A stretch of DNA of 64,000 bases from Merdimmobilis hominis (lineage in GTDB: Bacteria; Bacillota; Clostridia; Oscillospirales; Ruminococcaceae), in NCBI RefSeq assembly GCF_016901855.1, contig NZ_JACJKY010000007.1, positions 88,800 through 152,799 on the forward strand, given 5' to 3'. Position numbers and translations under genes: made by a program. Below are positions 1 to 9,522 of this stretch, in pieces. Within the stretch, counting starts at the first letter, position 1. Each line of letters starts with the position of its first letter. The notes beneath the pieces were generated by a model that saw only the letters and a program-made list of their open reading frames with translations, made no database searches and had not been told where the DNA came from.

Positions 1-747
1 GCATTGCTTTATGAAATCTCCAGTTACGGGAAGATTCGTGAAATTGGGGAATGTCCCATTGATCCGGGTGTGAGTGCATATCCGCATGTCTGTGTCGGCG
101 AGCTGAATGACGGAAATAAAGCATTTTATCTCGACGGTGTTCGTGCCGGAAATCAATATACTACAGAGATTTTAATGTATGATAAGCACACACAAACGCT
201 TGAGAATCTGCTGTATGACAAAGAAAAAGGAATTGATCTTGTTTCAATGACAACCCGGAGCAGCGGTGCTGTTTGTGCAGACATTAACGGAGACGGAATG
301 ATTGAAATCCCTGTTCACCGAGCAGCACTTGGATATGAAACGGCTGAAAAACATGCGCAGGAAGCATTGACCGAATGGTATGTGTATGATGCAGGCAAAT
401 TGGTACGGATCAGCCTTACCTATGTTTCTTATTCGCTGGGGTATTTATTCGAATTGCCCGATCAATGGGAGGGACAGGTCGCGCCGGTTTTTTCTGCAAA
501 TACAAATGAACTGTCGTTTTATTATTATACGGATGATACGATTACGCAGGAACGGCTGTTGTCTATTCGCGTTTTTAAGAGCAATGAGTATGAGACGGAT
601 GGAAAAGATTATTTGTTGCTGCAAAACAATGGGCAGCTGATTTATGGCTGCAATTTTTCATCAGATGAAGCGTTATCAGAGCAGGCTCGTGCGCTTTTGG
701 TGGATGCAGAAACAGTAAAACGCAATTTTCAGCTGTATGCGCGTTGA
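1..747 (+). CDS. Unidentified protein, 5' end outside window
   Basis: The reading frame is open from the first base, so the gene begins upstream and only its last 248 codons are visible. A TTG at position 4 is unlikely to be the real start because no ribosome site can be seen. The segment has one calcium-loop-like stretch (DINGDGMIEI, about residues 95-104), as found in VCBS/FG-GAP or dockerin-like repeats, and is otherwise mixed alpha/beta with many aromatic residues and no membrane span. It ends 15 bases before a response regulator gene. A role as an exported or lipoprotein partner of that two-component system is inferred from position only. I do not recognise the family. Confidence 0.6.
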   Translation, partial: ALLYEISSYGKIREIGECPIDPGVSAYPHVCVGELNDGNKAFYLDGVRAGNQYTTEILMYDKHTQTLENLLYDKEKGIDLVSMTTRSSGAVCADINGDGMIEIPVHRAALGYETAEKHAQEALTEWYVYDAGKLVRISLTYVSYSLGYLFELPDQWEGQVAPVFSANTNELSFYYYTDDTITQERLLSIRVFKSNEYETDGKDYLLLQNNGQLIYGCNFSSDEALSEQARALLVDAETVKRNFQLYAR

Positions 748-762
748 AAAGGAGATTGAGTC

Positions 763-1458
763 ATGAAAAAAATACTTGTTTGTGAAGATGAGGCAGCAAT
801 TCGCGATTTTGTGGTAATCAATTTGCAGCGCAGCGGATATACAACGGTTGCAGCAGAAAACGGTGAAGAAGCGCTTCGTCTGTTTGAAGAAGAAAACGGT
901 GAAATTGATGTTGTTTTGCTCGATATTATGATGCCGGGAATGGATGGATTTGCAGTGTGCAAGGAGCTTCGCTCACGCAGCGACAACTTAGGTATTATTA
1001 TGCTTACTGCAAAAACACAGGAAATGGATAAGGTGCGCGGTTTGATGCTCGGTGCAGATGACTATGTGGTAAAACCGTTTTCGCCATCAGAGCTTGTGGC
1101 GCGCGTGGATGCCATTTATCGCCGTGTTTCCATGTCAAGATCAATGAATCAAGTGGCACAACCCATTGCGTCGGGAACATTTTTGTTAAATCCCAAAAGC
1201 AGAACACTCACCAAAAATGGTGTTCCGGTTGATTTGACACAGGTGGAATATCAGCTGATGGAGCTGTTTATTAAGAATAAAGGTGTTGCACTCGAGCGGC
1301 ATCAGATTCTCTCGGCAATCTGGGGAGAAGGATATTTTGGTGACGTAAAGGTAGTGGATGTGAATATTCGGCGGCTTCGCATGAAAATCGAAGATGAGCC
1401 GTCCAAACCGACCCACCTGCTCACAATCTGGGGATACGGATATAAATGGCAGGAATAA
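763..1458 (+). CDS. OmpR/PhoB-family response regulator
   Basis: A 231-residue two-component response regulator. The receiver domain (about 1-120) has the acidic pair ED at 8-9, the phosphoacceptor Asp54 in LLDIMMPGMDG, and the conserved Lys in VVKPFSPSE. The C-terminal winged helix (about 135-231) ends in the typical IWGYGYKW motif of OmpR/PhoB DNA-binding domains. The ATG follows AAAAGGAGATTGAGTC. The sensor kinase begins 24 bases downstream, so the two form an operon. By architecture it resembles PhoP/PhoB/WalR-type regulators. The signal cannot be told from sequence. Confidence 0.93.
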   Translation: MKKILVCEDEAAIRDFVVINLQRSGYTTVAAENGEEALRLFEEENGEIDVVLLDIMMPGMDGFAVCKELRSRSDNLGIIMLTAKTQEMDKVRGLMLGADDYVVKPFSPSELVARVDAIYRRVSMSRSMNQVAQPIASGTFLLNPKSRTLTKNGVPVDLTQVEYQLMELFIKNKGVALERHQILSAIWGEGYFGDVKVVDVNIRRLRMKIEDEPSKPTHLLTIWGYGYKWQE

Positions 1459-1482
1459 ACGACACAAAGGGGCAGCACAAAG

Positions 1483-2973
1483 ATGGCGGTTAAAAGTATT
1501 ACGCAGCGATGGATCATCAATAGCTTGAGCGTCATTTTGATTGTGATTCTTCTGTCTGCGATTGCATTTACTTTTTCGATTCAGAATTTTTATTACACAG
1601 CCGCACGGACAGCCATTACATCGCGTGTGAACGTGGTGTCAGGTGTTCTGCTGCGCATGGCGGATGACAGTTCCGTCGATTTTACGGCGGAGCTTCGTGA
1701 TATTGTGGAAAACTCGGATGAAAAAGATCAGTTTGAAATTACAGCGATCAATCACAGCGGTCAGGTGGCGCTTTCATCAAGCGGATTTTCTTACACACGG
1801 CAGGAGCCTATGCCTGATTATGATGAAGCACTGACCAGTGCGGACGGAATGGGCTATTATGTGGGAAAGAATCAATCGGGTGAAAGTATTATGGCTGTTT
1901 CACTGATGCTGCCGAATACGATGACGGAATATTCGGCGATTCGCTATGTGGTGTCGCTTGAAAACATCAACATGTTGCTGATTATTTATGTACTGGTGTT
2001 TTTCTTGGTTGCGCTGATCGTGATTGCATTAGTGATGATTTCCGGTCTTTATTTTGTCAAGTCAATCGTGATTCCCGTGCGTGAAGTCAGTGCGGCGGCA
2101 AAGCGGTTTGCAACCGGTGATATGACGACGCGTATTGTCAAAAAATCGGACGATGAGCTTGGCGATTTAACAGATGTCATCAACTTTATGGCGTCTGAAA
2201 TCTCAGCGTCTGAAGATATGAAAAACGAGTTTATTTCCTCTGTGTCGCATGAGCTGCGAACACCGCTGACTGCGATCAAAGGCTGGAGTGAAACGCTGAT
2301 GACGCTCGGTGATTCTCCCGAGGATAAAGAAACCATGAAAAAGGGCATGCGAATCATTACCGGCGAAACGGAGCGGCTTTCCGGAATGGTGGAGGAACTG
2401 CTCGATTTTTCGAGAATGCAGAGCGGGCGGCTGACGCTTGTTAAGAGTACCATGGACGTTTTGGCGGAGTTAGGCGATGCCGTTTTGATGTATGCAGAAC
2501 GAGCGCGGCGTGAAGGAATCCATTTGATCTATGAAGAGCCGATGGAAATGATGCCGATGTTCGGTGATAAAAACAGGCTGCGGCAGGTATTTATCAATGT
2601 CATTGACAATGCGTTAAAATACAGTGATTCGGGTGATACAGTAACCATTCAGGCACGCATGCAGGATGGAATCATTATCATTTCGGTTGCAGACACCGGC
2701 TGCGGAATTTCGGCAGAGGATTTGCCGAAAGTCAAAACAAAATTCTTTAAAGCCAATCATACACGCCGCGGTTCCGGAATCGGATTGGCGGTGGCAGATG
2801 AAATTGTGCAGATGCACGACGGTGAACTTCAGATAGAAAGTGAAGTTGGAAAAGGAACGACCGTGACAATTCGTCTGCCGGTCAATTTGAAAAAGGGTGA
2901 GATTCGTGAAACAGAAATCACAACGCCGGCAGAACAGACAGAAACAATGCAACAGGGAAAGGAATCGGTTTAA
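1483..2973 (+). CDS. Membrane sensor histidine kinase
   Basis: A 496-residue sensor kinase partnering the upstream regulator. Order: TM helix at about 10-32, an extracytoplasmic sensing domain of about 130 residues, a second TM at about 163-190, a HAMP linker, the HisKA dimerisation domain with phospho-acceptor His256 in SVSHELRTPLTAIKG, then the ATPase domain with N box (INVIDNALKYSDSG), G1 (VADTGCGIS) and G2 (GSGIGLAVADEIV). The lid between G1 and G2 is fairly short. The tail after about residue 465 is polar and probably disordered. The start is the ATG after AAAGGGG. It ends 5 bases before the next gene. Confidence 0.93.
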   Translation: MAVKSITQRWIINSLSVILIVILLSAIAFTFSIQNFYYTAARTAITSRVNVVSGVLLRMADDSSVDFTAELRDIVENSDEKDQFEITAINHSGQVALSSSGFSYTRQEPMPDYDEALTSADGMGYYVGKNQSGESIMAVSLMLPNTMTEYSAIRYVVSLENINMLLIIYVLVFFLVALIVIALVMISGLYFVKSIVIPVREVSAAAKRFATGDMTTRIVKKSDDELGDLTDVINFMASEISASEDMKNEFISSVSHELRTPLTAIKGWSETLMTLGDSPEDKETMKKGMRIITGETERLSGMVEELLDFSRMQSGRLTLVKSTMDVLAELGDAVLMYAERARREGIHLIYEEPMEMMPMFGDKNRLRQVFINVIDNALKYSDSGDTVTIQARMQDGIIIISVADTGCGISAEDLPKVKTKFFKANHTRRGSGIGLAVADEIVQMHDGELQIESEVGKGTTVTIRLPVNLKKGEIRETEITTPAEQTETMQQGKESV

Positions 2974-2978
2974 AGAAA

Positions 2979-3935
2979 ATGGATGAACAACAGCAGAACA
3001 TAAAAGTGATTAAGAGCCGAATCGGCGGACAGGCGCTGATTGAGGGTGTAATGATGCGGGGTCTGACACACACTGCAATGGCGGTGCGTAAGCCCGACGG
3101 CACGATTGACGTGTCAAAAGAGGCAATTCATACAAGCAATGCTTTGCGGATTGCAGGCAAAATCCCGATTGTACGCGGTGTGGTGATGTTTGTACAGAGT
3201 ATTGTGACCGGTTACCGCTATCTTGCGAAATCGGCTGAAATCTCCGGAATGGCAGAGGAAGAGGAAGAACCGGAATCGAAATTTGAACAATGGCTTACAA
3301 AGGTATTCGGCGAGCATCTCATGAAAGTACTGATGGGAACTTCGATGGTACTTGGACTTGCGCTTTGTATTCTGCTGTTCATTCTTGCGCCGGCACTCAT
3401 TGTTAAAGGAATTGATATGCTTGTTCCGCTCGGCTGGACGAAGTCTCTGTTGGAGGGCATCATCAAAATGGCGATTTTCATTGGATATCTGGCGGTTGTT
3501 TCGCGGATGAAAGAGATGAAACGTGTATTCCAGTATCATGGCGCGGAGCATAAGTCGATTTTCTGCTATGAAAACGGACTGCCGCTTACAGTGGAGAATG
3601 TGCGGAAACAAAAACGTTTCCACCCGCGCTGCGGCACAAGCTTTATGATCTTGATTCTGATTATCAGTATCGTGGTATCGTCGGTTGTGACATGGGACAA
3701 TATGCTGATTCGCGTGTTGCTGAAAATCATCACACTTCCGCTTATTATGGGCATCGGCTATGAGCTCATTAAACTCGCCGGACGGTATGATAACATCATC
3801 ACACGCATTATTTCGTGGCCGGGCATGTGCATGCAGCATTTGACGACCTCGGAACCGGATGACAGTCAGATTGAAGTGGCAATCGCATCGCTTGAGCCGG
3901 TACTGCCGACAAACCGCGAAGAGGATCAGTGGTGA
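2979..3935 (+). CDS. DUF1385 (YqhQ-like) membrane protein
   Basis: A 318-residue protein of the DUF1385/YqhQ family, whose biochemical role is not established. The N-terminus has the family signature GGQALIEGVMMRG (about 12-24). The middle has hydrophobic spans near 125-150 and 160-175, the His-rich segment YHGAEHKSIFCYE and then RFHPRCGTSF, followed by two further membrane spans. The conserved His/Cys residues suggest metal binding or catalysis at the membrane face, but that is inference. It starts 5 bases after the kinase gene and is separated by 1 base from prmC, an arrangement seen in other Clostridia. Confidence 0.85.
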   Translation: MDEQQQNIKVIKSRIGGQALIEGVMMRGLTHTAMAVRKPDGTIDVSKEAIHTSNALRIAGKIPIVRGVVMFVQSIVTGYRYLAKSAEISGMAEEEEEPESKFEQWLTKVFGEHLMKVLMGTSMVLGLALCILLFILAPALIVKGIDMLVPLGWTKSLLEGIIKMAIFIGYLAVVSRMKEMKRVFQYHGAEHKSIFCYENGLPLTVENVRKQKRFHPRCGTSFMILILIISIVVSSVVTWDNMLIRVLLKIITLPLIMGIGYELIKLAGRYDNIITRIISWPGMCMQHLTTSEPDDSQIEVAIASLEPVLPTNREEDQW

Positions 3936-3936
3936 G

Positions 3937-4782
3937 ATGGACACAAAAGAAGCATATCAAATCGGGTGCAAAGCCCTTTCATCGATCAGTGACAGTGCTT
4001 CGTTTGAAGTGTTTGAGCTGCTGCGTTTTTGCGCGGATCTGTCCAAGACGGATGTGTTGTGCAATATAAAACAGTTAAGCGACCAGCAAAAGAAAGTATT
4101 TTTGGCGTGCCTTGACCGCAGAGCGAATGGTGAACCGCTTCAGTATATTGTCGGAGAATGGAGCTTTTTCGGCAGGGAATATAAAGTCGGTCCCGGCGTA
4201 CTTATTCCGCGGGCGGATACAGAGGTGCTTGTGGAAACGGCGATTTCATGTGCCAGACAAAGCGGTGTAAACAATGCCGCCGACTTATGTGCGGGAAGCG
4301 GATGCATCGGTATTTCGCTTTCGTGCGAGCTTGACATTCCGGTGGACTGCTATGAAAAAAGTGAAGATGCATTTTCATATTTGCAGGAGAATATCAAAAA
4401 AAACAGCGCAGACTGTAAGGCCGTTTTATGGGATGTCTGCGCAGAGAGTACCGGGATGTACGATATGATCGTATCGAATCCGCCGTATCTCACCAAAGCA
4501 GATATGGAGGACTTGCAGCGTGAGGTATCGTTTGAACCGGCAATGGCGCTTTATGGCGAGGCGGAAGACGGGCTTTCTTTTTACCGTACGATTACAAAAC
4601 GCTGGAAATCATCGCTTAAACCGGGTGGATGGCTCTTATATGAAATCGGAATGGGACAGCATGATGATGTGGCGGCCATTCTGGAACAAAATGGATTCAT
4701 TGAAATTTGCACGGAGAAAGATCTGTGTGGTATAATACGGGTGGTATTTGCCAGACGTGCAGAAGAAGACATAAACGCGTAA
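3937..4782 (+). CDS. prmC: Release factor glutamine methyltransferase PrmC (HemK)
   Basis: A 281-residue SAM-dependent N5-glutamine methyltransferase that modifies the GGQ motif of peptide chain release factors RF1 and RF2. The catalytic NPPY motif is at 181-184. An SAM-binding motif I lies in [12 protein letters not shown], and the N-terminal helical domain ends in the typical [12 protein letters not shown] stretch. I chose the ATG at 3937, two bases past the preceding stop codon; the frame runs further upstream, but only over the end of the DUF1385 gene. The length matches the family. The 3' end probably contains the recA promoter. Confidence 0.95.
   Translation: MDTKEAYQIGCKALSSISDSASFEVFELLRFCADLSKTDVLCNIKQLSDQQKKVFLACLDRRANGEPLQYIVGEWSFFGREYKVGPGVLIPRADTEVLVETAISCARQSGVNNAADLCAGSGCIGISLSCELDIPVDCYEKSEDAFSYLQENIKKNSADCKAVLWDVCAESTGMYDMIVSNPPYLTKADMEDLQREVSFEPAMALYGEAEDGLSFYRTITKRWKSSLKPGGWLLYEIGMGQHDDVAAILEQNGFIEICTEKDLCGIIRVVFARRAEEDINA
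4707..4736 (+). promoter_or_regulatory. Candidate recA promoter inside prmC
   Basis: TTGCAC at 4707-4712 and a perfect TATAAT at 4731-4736 with an 18-base spacer, about 80 bases before recA. No Gram-positive LexA box (GAAC-N4-GTTC) is visible between it and the recA start. Confidence 0.5.
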
Positions 4783-4814
4783 ATAAAGAAGTATATATAG
4801 ATAGGAGAAGCAAT

Positions 4815-5969
4815 ATGGCAACAAAACAGCAAAAAGGAAAACCGCAGGTACAGCTTCAGGTGACTGCGGAGGATAAGAAAAAAGCGCTGGAAACGGCGAT
4901 CAGTCAGATTGAAAAACAGTACGGCAAAGGTGCTGTGATGAAACTCGGCCAGGCAACCACGATGCAGGTCGATGCGATTTCGACCGGTTCGCTCGGACTG
5001 GATATGGCGCTTGGCATCGGCGGCGTACCGCGCGGACGAATCATCGAGGTGTTCGGTCCGGAATCTTCCGGTAAAACGACCGTTGCGCTTCAGATTGTCG
5101 CACAGGCACAGAAAGCAGGCGGTGAAGCAGCGTTTATCGACGTTGAGCACGCACTCGATCCGATTTATGCAAAGGCGCTGGGTGTTGACATCGACTCGCT
5201 TCTCGTTTCGCAGCCGGATACCGGTGAGCAGGCGCTCGAAATCATGGAAGCCCTCATTCGTTCCGGTGCACTTGACGTCATTGTATTGGACTCTGTTGCG
5301 GCAATGGTGACAAAAGCCGAGATCGACGGCGAAATGGGCGAAGCACACGTCGGTTTGCAGGCACGTTTGATGTCGCAGGCACTCAGAAAACTCACCTCCG
5401 TTGTATCCCGCTCCAACTGTGTGGCAGTGTTCATCAACCAGGTGCGTGAGAAAATCGGTGTCATGTACGGTAATCCGGAAACAACACCGGGCGGCCGTGC
5501 GCTTAAATTCTATTCGTCGGTGCGTATTGAGGTTCGCCGCGGCGAAGCCATCAAAAACGGCGCAGAGATCATCGGCAACAAGACGAAGTGTAAGATCGTC
5601 AAAAATAAAGTTGCACCGCCGTTTAAAGAGGTCGTATTTGACATCATGTACGGCGAGGGTGTTTCCCGTGTAGGCGAGATCATCGACTATGCAGTAGAAG
5701 CGGACATCATCGAAAAGAGCGGCGCATGGTTCAGCTATAATGGCGAGCGGCTCGGTCAGGGCAGAGATAAAGTCAAGCAGCTCTTGAAAGAAAACGAGGC
5801 GCTCTGCGAAGAAATTGCGGAGAAAGTCCGTGCACACAGCCAGGAGCTCATGGAAAAAAACCGTACAACCGCATCTTCTTCCGAGCCGAAACCGCCGGTT
5901 ATTCAGGCTGCACCGGTTGAGATGGATGTGGATATCGATATCGACGCGGATGAAAGTGATTTTGAATGA
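4815..5969 (+). CDS. recA: Recombinase RecA
   Basis: A 384-residue RecA recombinase that forms filaments on single-stranded DNA, catalyses strand exchange and stimulates LexA self-cleavage. The Walker A motif GPESSGKT is at 81-88, Walker B is in [11 protein letters not shown], and the DNA-binding loop 2 region includes the [12 protein letters not shown] stretch. The C-terminus carries an acidic tail (repeated D/E in the last 20 residues), a usual RecA feature. The ATG at 4815 follows ATAGGAGAAGCAAT; the frame is open further upstream, but only within prmC. recX overlaps its stop codon by four bases. Confidence 0.98.
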   Translation: MATKQQKGKPQVQLQVTAEDKKKALETAISQIEKQYGKGAVMKLGQATTMQVDAISTGSLGLDMALGIGGVPRGRIIEVFGPESSGKTTVALQIVAQAQKAGGEAAFIDVEHALDPIYAKALGVDIDSLLVSQPDTGEQALEIMEALIRSGALDVIVLDSVAAMVTKAEIDGEMGEAHVGLQARLMSQALRKLTSVVSRSNCVAVFINQVREKIGVMYGNPETTPGGRALKFYSSVRIEVRRGEAIKNGAEIIGNKTKCKIVKNKVAPPFKEVVFDIMYGEGVSRVGEIIDYAVEADIIEKSGAWFSYNGERLGQGRDKVKQLLKENEALCEEIAEKVRAHSQELMEKNRTTASSSEPKPPVIQAAPVEMDVDIDIDADESDFE

Positions 5970-6595
5970 GAATCACTGCGTTAGAGCCGTCTAAGAAGGC
6001 AGGACGTCACCGGATTTACACAGAAGAAGGATTTCTCTGTACACTCGAAGATGAAGTCATTGCCGCGCATCATATTCGGCCGAACTGTGAAGTAGACAGT
6101 GCACTTTTGAATGAACTCGATTTTTCGTCGCAGTGTTGTCGGGCAAAGGCGAAGGCGTATCAGCTGCTCGGGTACCGCGATCATACACACAAGGAACTGT
6201 ATGACAAGCTTTGCCGATCGGTTTCGCCAGAGGCGGCAGAACAGGTATGTGCGCTTCTTACAGAGCAGGGGTACATAAACGATGAAGCTTGTGCCGAAAA
6301 GCTTGCGCAGTACTATGTAAAAACGAAGCAGTTTGGTGCACGGCGGGCGCTGTATGAGCTGGTTCGCCGCGGCATCGACAAGGAAACCGCCAGAGAGGCA
6401 ATCGAATCGGTCGAAACCGATCCGGTCGATCAGATCTGCGGAATTATCTATAAAAAATACACCCATCTTCTCGATGGGGACTATAAAAACAGGTCGAAGC
6501 TTACAGCTGCATTGGTGCGGCGCGGCTATTCGTTTGACGATGTGCATGCGGCAATCGACCAGTATGCACAGTGGGAAGAAGAACACGAAGAATAA
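5966..6595 (+). CDS. recX: RecA regulator RecX
   Basis: A 209-residue RecX-type protein, a small all-helical modulator that binds RecA filaments and limits or tunes their activity. It consists of three-helix repeats; typical stretches are [35 protein letters not shown] and [16 protein letters not shown]. The start overlaps the recA stop as ATGA, which implies translational coupling. It is slightly longer than E. coli RecX, as is usual in Gram-positives. Confidence 0.9.
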   Translation: MRITALEPSKKAGRHRIYTEEGFLCTLEDEVIAAHHIRPNCEVDSALLNELDFSSQCCRAKAKAYQLLGYRDHTHKELYDKLCRSVSPEAAEQVCALLTEQGYINDEACAEKLAQYYVKTKQFGARRALYELVRRGIDKETAREAIESVETDPVDQICGIIYKKYTHLLDGDYKNRSKLTAALVRRGYSFDDVHAAIDQYAQWEEEHEE

Positions 6596-6615
6596 CAAAT
6601 GCAATGGAGGAAATT

Positions 6616-7956
6616 ATGGCAACCAAAGTATCAATGATATCGCTCGGATGTTCCAAAAACCAGGTGGACGCAGAGCATTTGCTGGCGACGCTTGCACAAA
6701 ATGATTTTACGCTTGTCGGCGATGTGTCCGAAAGTGATGTTGTCATCATCAACACCTGCGGATTCATCCAGTCCGCAAAGGAAGAAGCAATCGAAAATAT
6801 TCTCGAAATGGCTTCCCTCAAAAAAGAGGGTACCATCCGCGGTATTGTTGTGACCGGATGTTTGGCAGAGCGTTATCGTGATGAGATTTTGAAAGAAATG
6901 GACGAAGTGAACGTCGTTTTGGGCATCGGCGCAAACGATCAGATCTGCGAAGCAGTCAAAAAAGCAGCAGCAGGCGAGGTCATGAGTGCATATGATGAAA
7001 AAGAGAAGTTGGCACTCGGTGGCGACCGTGTGCTGACGACGATGCCGTATTATTCCTATTTGAAAATTGCAGAGGGCTGCGACAACTGGTGCACCTATTG
7101 TGCAATTCCGCAGATCCGCGGCAAATTCCGCAGCCGTCCGATCGAAGAACTTGTCGAAGAGGCAAAATGGCTTGCATCCCAAGGCGTCAAAGAGCTGGTT
7201 GTCGTGGCGCAGGATACCACACGCTACGGCGAAGATCTTTACGGGGAATATCGTCTGGCAGAATTATTGCGTGAGCTTTGTAAGGTGGAAGGACTGCGCT
7301 GGATTCGCACGCTTTACTGCTATCCGGATAAAATCACCGATGAACTCATTGATGTGATTGCGTCTGAGCCGAAGCTTGTCAAATATCTCGACATTCCGAT
7401 TCAGCATTGCTGCGGGGAGATTCTTGCGAACATGAACCGCCCGATGGATGAAGCATCGCTGCGTGCACTGTTTGCAAAACTGCGCGAGCGCATTCCGGGA
7501 CTTACACTGCGTACGACAGTCATGGTTGGCTTCCCGGGTGAAACCGAGGAGCAGTTCACAGCGCTCTGCGAATTTATCGACAGCGTACGGTTTGACCGCC
7601 TTGGTTGTTTTGCATTTTCGCCGGAGGAAGGCACTGCTGCTGCACAGATGGAAAATCAGGTGGAAGAGTCGGTGCGTACCCGCCGCGAAGAAGTCGTTAT
7701 GACACAGCAGTCGGTCATCATGGAGCAGAAAAATGCCGAAAAAATCGGCGAGCGTGTGCAGGTGCTCGTGGAGGGCTTTGACCGTTACGGCGAATGTTAC
7801 TTCGGTCGTACTGCCGCAGATGCACCGGATGTTGACGGAAAAATCTTTTTCACAAGCGAGGATCATCTGACTGCCGGCGATTTCGTGAAAGTCCGCGTCG
7901 ATGAAGTCATGGACTATGATCTGGTCGGTGAATGTGTATCGTATCAGCGTGCATAA
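6616..7956 (+). CDS. rimO: Ribosomal protein S12 methylthiotransferase RimO
   Basis: A 446-residue radical-SAM methylthiotransferase that converts an Asp of ribosomal protein S12 to its beta-methylthio form. The N-terminal UPF0004 domain begins with SLGCSKNQVDAE. The radical-SAM cluster Cys are C155, C159 and C162 (CDNWCTYC). A TRAM domain is at the C-terminus. The GCSKN start favours RimO over MiaB. The ATG at 6616 is preceded by TGGAGG, better than an in-frame codon 45 bases upstream. Its position after recX and before pgsA is common in Clostridia. Confidence 0.95.
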   Translation: MATKVSMISLGCSKNQVDAEHLLATLAQNDFTLVGDVSESDVVIINTCGFIQSAKEEAIENILEMASLKKEGTIRGIVVTGCLAERYRDEILKEMDEVNVVLGIGANDQICEAVKKAAAGEVMSAYDEKEKLALGGDRVLTTMPYYSYLKIAEGCDNWCTYCAIPQIRGKFRSRPIEELVEEAKWLASQGVKELVVVAQDTTRYGEDLYGEYRLAELLRELCKVEGLRWIRTLYCYPDKITDELIDVIASEPKLVKYLDIPIQHCCGEILANMNRPMDEASLRALFAKLRERIPGLTLRTTVMVGFPGETEEQFTALCEFIDSVRFDRLGCFAFSPEEGTAAAQMENQVEESVRTRREEVVMTQQSVIMEQKNAEKIGERVQVLVEGFDRYGECYFGRTAADAPDVDGKIFFTSEDHLTAGDFVKVRVDEVMDYDLVGECVSYQRA

Positions 7957-7968
7957 GGAGGAATCGGT

Positions 7969-8538
7969 GTGAATACACCTAATAAACTGACAATTCTGCG
8001 TATTTTGCTCGTTCCGGTGTTTCTGGCATTTTTGCTGATCGGTGCATTTCCGTATCACAATGTGTTTGCATTGATCGTGTTTATCGTGGCGTCGATTACC
8101 GATTCGCTCGACGGACATCTGGCGCGAAAAAATAATCAGATCACCACATTCGGAAAGTTTTTAGATCCGCTTGCCGATAAAATTCTGGTGCTGTCGGCGA
8201 TGATTTGCTTTGTAGAGCTTTCATATGTGTCGGCGATTGTTGTCGTGATCATGATTGCAAGGGAATTTATGGTGACTTCACTGCGGCTTGTTGCGGCGGC
8301 GGGCAGCGGCAAGGTAATTGCAGCCGGAATTTTAGGTAAGATCAAAACCGTTATCCAGATGGTGAGCTTGACTGCAATTTTGCTGCTCTGTGCAGTATCC
8401 GATTTTGTGACACTGCCGCAGTGGCTGTCGATTCCGGTGATTGCTGAAACGCTCATGTGGATTTCGGCGATTGCATCGGTCATTTCCGGCGGCGAATACC
8501 TTTGGAAGAACAGAAAGCTTGTCAGTCAGTTTGAATAA
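7969..8538 (+). CDS. pgsA: CDP-diacylglycerol-glycerol-3-phosphate phosphatidyltransferase
   Basis: A 189-residue integral membrane enzyme that makes phosphatidylglycerol phosphate from CDP-diacylglycerol and glycerol-3-phosphate. The CDP-alcohol phosphotransferase signature D-x2-DG-x2-AR-x8-G-x3-D-x3-D is intact from about residue 45 (DSLDGHLARK, then GKFLDPLADK). There are about five hydrophobic spans. The GTG start follows AAGGAGGAATCG, 12 bases after rimO, so the gene is probably co-transcribed with it. PgsA is preferred over other members by length and by this well-known neighbourhood. Confidence 0.93.
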   Translation: MNTPNKLTILRILLVPVFLAFLLIGAFPYHNVFALIVFIVASITDSLDGHLARKNNQITTFGKFLDPLADKILVLSAMICFVELSYVSAIVVVIMIAREFMVTSLRLVAAAGSGKVIAAGILGKIKTVIQMVSLTAILLLCAVSDFVTLPQWLSIPVIAETLMWISAIASVISGGEYLWKNRKLVSQFE

Positions 8539-8551
8539 TTTCGGTTAGCAG

Positions 8552-8580
8552 TTGCGTTTTTAAAAAAATTGTGCTATCAT
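8552..8580 (+). promoter_or_regulatory. Promoter of the cysE-cysS operon
   Basis: TTGCGT (8552-8557) and TATCAT (8575-8580), spaced by 17 bases, placing the transcript start near 8587, just before the T-box leader. Confidence 0.55.
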
Positions 8581-8587
8581 TACATAC

Positions 8588-8821
8588 AAATCAAAAAGGC
8601 AATGAACAGAAAGAGTAACAAGCATGTTTGAAAATCAACAGAGAGCGGCGAATAGGTGAGAGCGCTGCGGTTTTTGCGCTTGTGAAGTGCGTCTGTGAGC
8701 CGGCGGCGGGAACATACAGTATCGCTGCCCGGGTTCTCCCCGTTATCGGAGCATTGAGTGAAACAATGAAGTGGAACCGCGGAATCTCCGCCTTCGTTTA
8801 TGCGAAGGCGGTTTCTTTTTT
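8588..8821 (+). promoter_or_regulatory. T-box leader, cysteine-specific
   Basis: A T-box riboswitch: the leader pairs with uncharged tRNA-Cys to prevent termination. The conserved T-box core GTGGAACCGCG is at 8771-8781, followed by an intrinsic terminator with stem CCGCCTTCG (8788-8796) and CGAAGGCGG (8803-8811) and a T-run to 8821. An upstream stem-I region contains GAAGTGCGTC, offering a UGC (Cys) specifier, which fits the two Cys-pathway genes downstream. The exact specifier loop would need a fold. Confidence 0.88.
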
Positions 8822-8835
8822 AGAAGGAGGCAATT

Positions 8836-9522
8836 ATGTTTAAACGATTGCGATATGACATTGCGTCGATCAAGCGCCGTGACCCCGCGGCACGCAGCTC
8901 AGCTGAGGTGTTTTTGCTGTATTCAGGACTGCATGCGCTGCTTTGGTATCGGGTGGCACATTGGTTTTATAAGCATCATCGCTTTTTCCTGGCACGGTGG
9001 TGTTCACAGACCGGCAGATGGTTTACCGGCATTGAAATTCATCCCGGTGCACAGATCGGAAAAGGGCTGTTTATCGATCACGGCAGCGGCGTGGTTATCG
9101 GTGAAACAGCGATCATCGGCGACGACTGCACGATTTATCAGGGTGTGACATTGGGCGGTACCGGCAAGGAACACGGCAAACGCCATCCTACACTTGGAAA
9201 CAATGTGCTGGTCGGCAGCGGTGCGAAAATCTTAGGGCCGTTTACAGTCGGCGATAATGCCCGTATTGCGGCAGGTGCGGTGGTTCTCAATGAAGTGCCG
9301 CCGGATTCTACAGCAGTCGGTGTTCCGGCGCGGATTGTGCGCAAAAACGGTACGAAAATCTGCGAGAATATGGATCAGATTCATATCAAAGACCCTGTTT
9401 CCATGGAATTTTGCCGGCTGCAAATGGAAATTGACAAATTGCAGCGCGCACTTCGGGAAGCGAGCGAACGGCATCAGTTAAACAATCAGAAAAAGGAGAA
9501 CGAGAACGATGAAAATTTATAA
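8836..9522 (+). CDS. cysE: Serine O-acetyltransferase
   Basis: A 228-residue CysE/EpsC-type enzyme that acetylates L-serine to O-acetylserine, the precursor for cysteine. After a short helical N-domain comes a left-handed beta-helix made of hexapeptide repeats (from about residue 65), including the catalytic HPGAQIGKGLFIDHGSG region and GVTLGGTGKEHGKRHP. The C-terminal tail is shorter than in enterobacteria and charged. The ATG follows AGAAGGAGGCAATT directly after the T-box terminator. The end overlaps cysS by 14 bases. Confidence 0.96.
   Translation: MFKRLRYDIASIKRRDPAARSSAEVFLLYSGLHALLWYRVAHWFYKHHRFFLARWCSQTGRWFTGIEIHPGAQIGKGLFIDHGSGVVIGETAIIGDDCTIYQGVTLGGTGKEHGKRHPTLGNNVLVGSGAKILGPFTVGDNARIAAGAVVLNEVPPDSTAVGVPARIVRKNGTKICENMDQIHIKDPVSMEFCRLQMEIDKLQRALREASERHQLNNQKKENENDENL

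Noticed and set aside
3114..3944. A 276-codon minus-strand frame opposite the DUF1385 gene
   Set aside because: Composition shadow of the real gene; no domain.
4581..5837. A 418-codon minus-strand frame opposite recA
   Set aside because: Antisense to RecA, no motif, no ribosome site.
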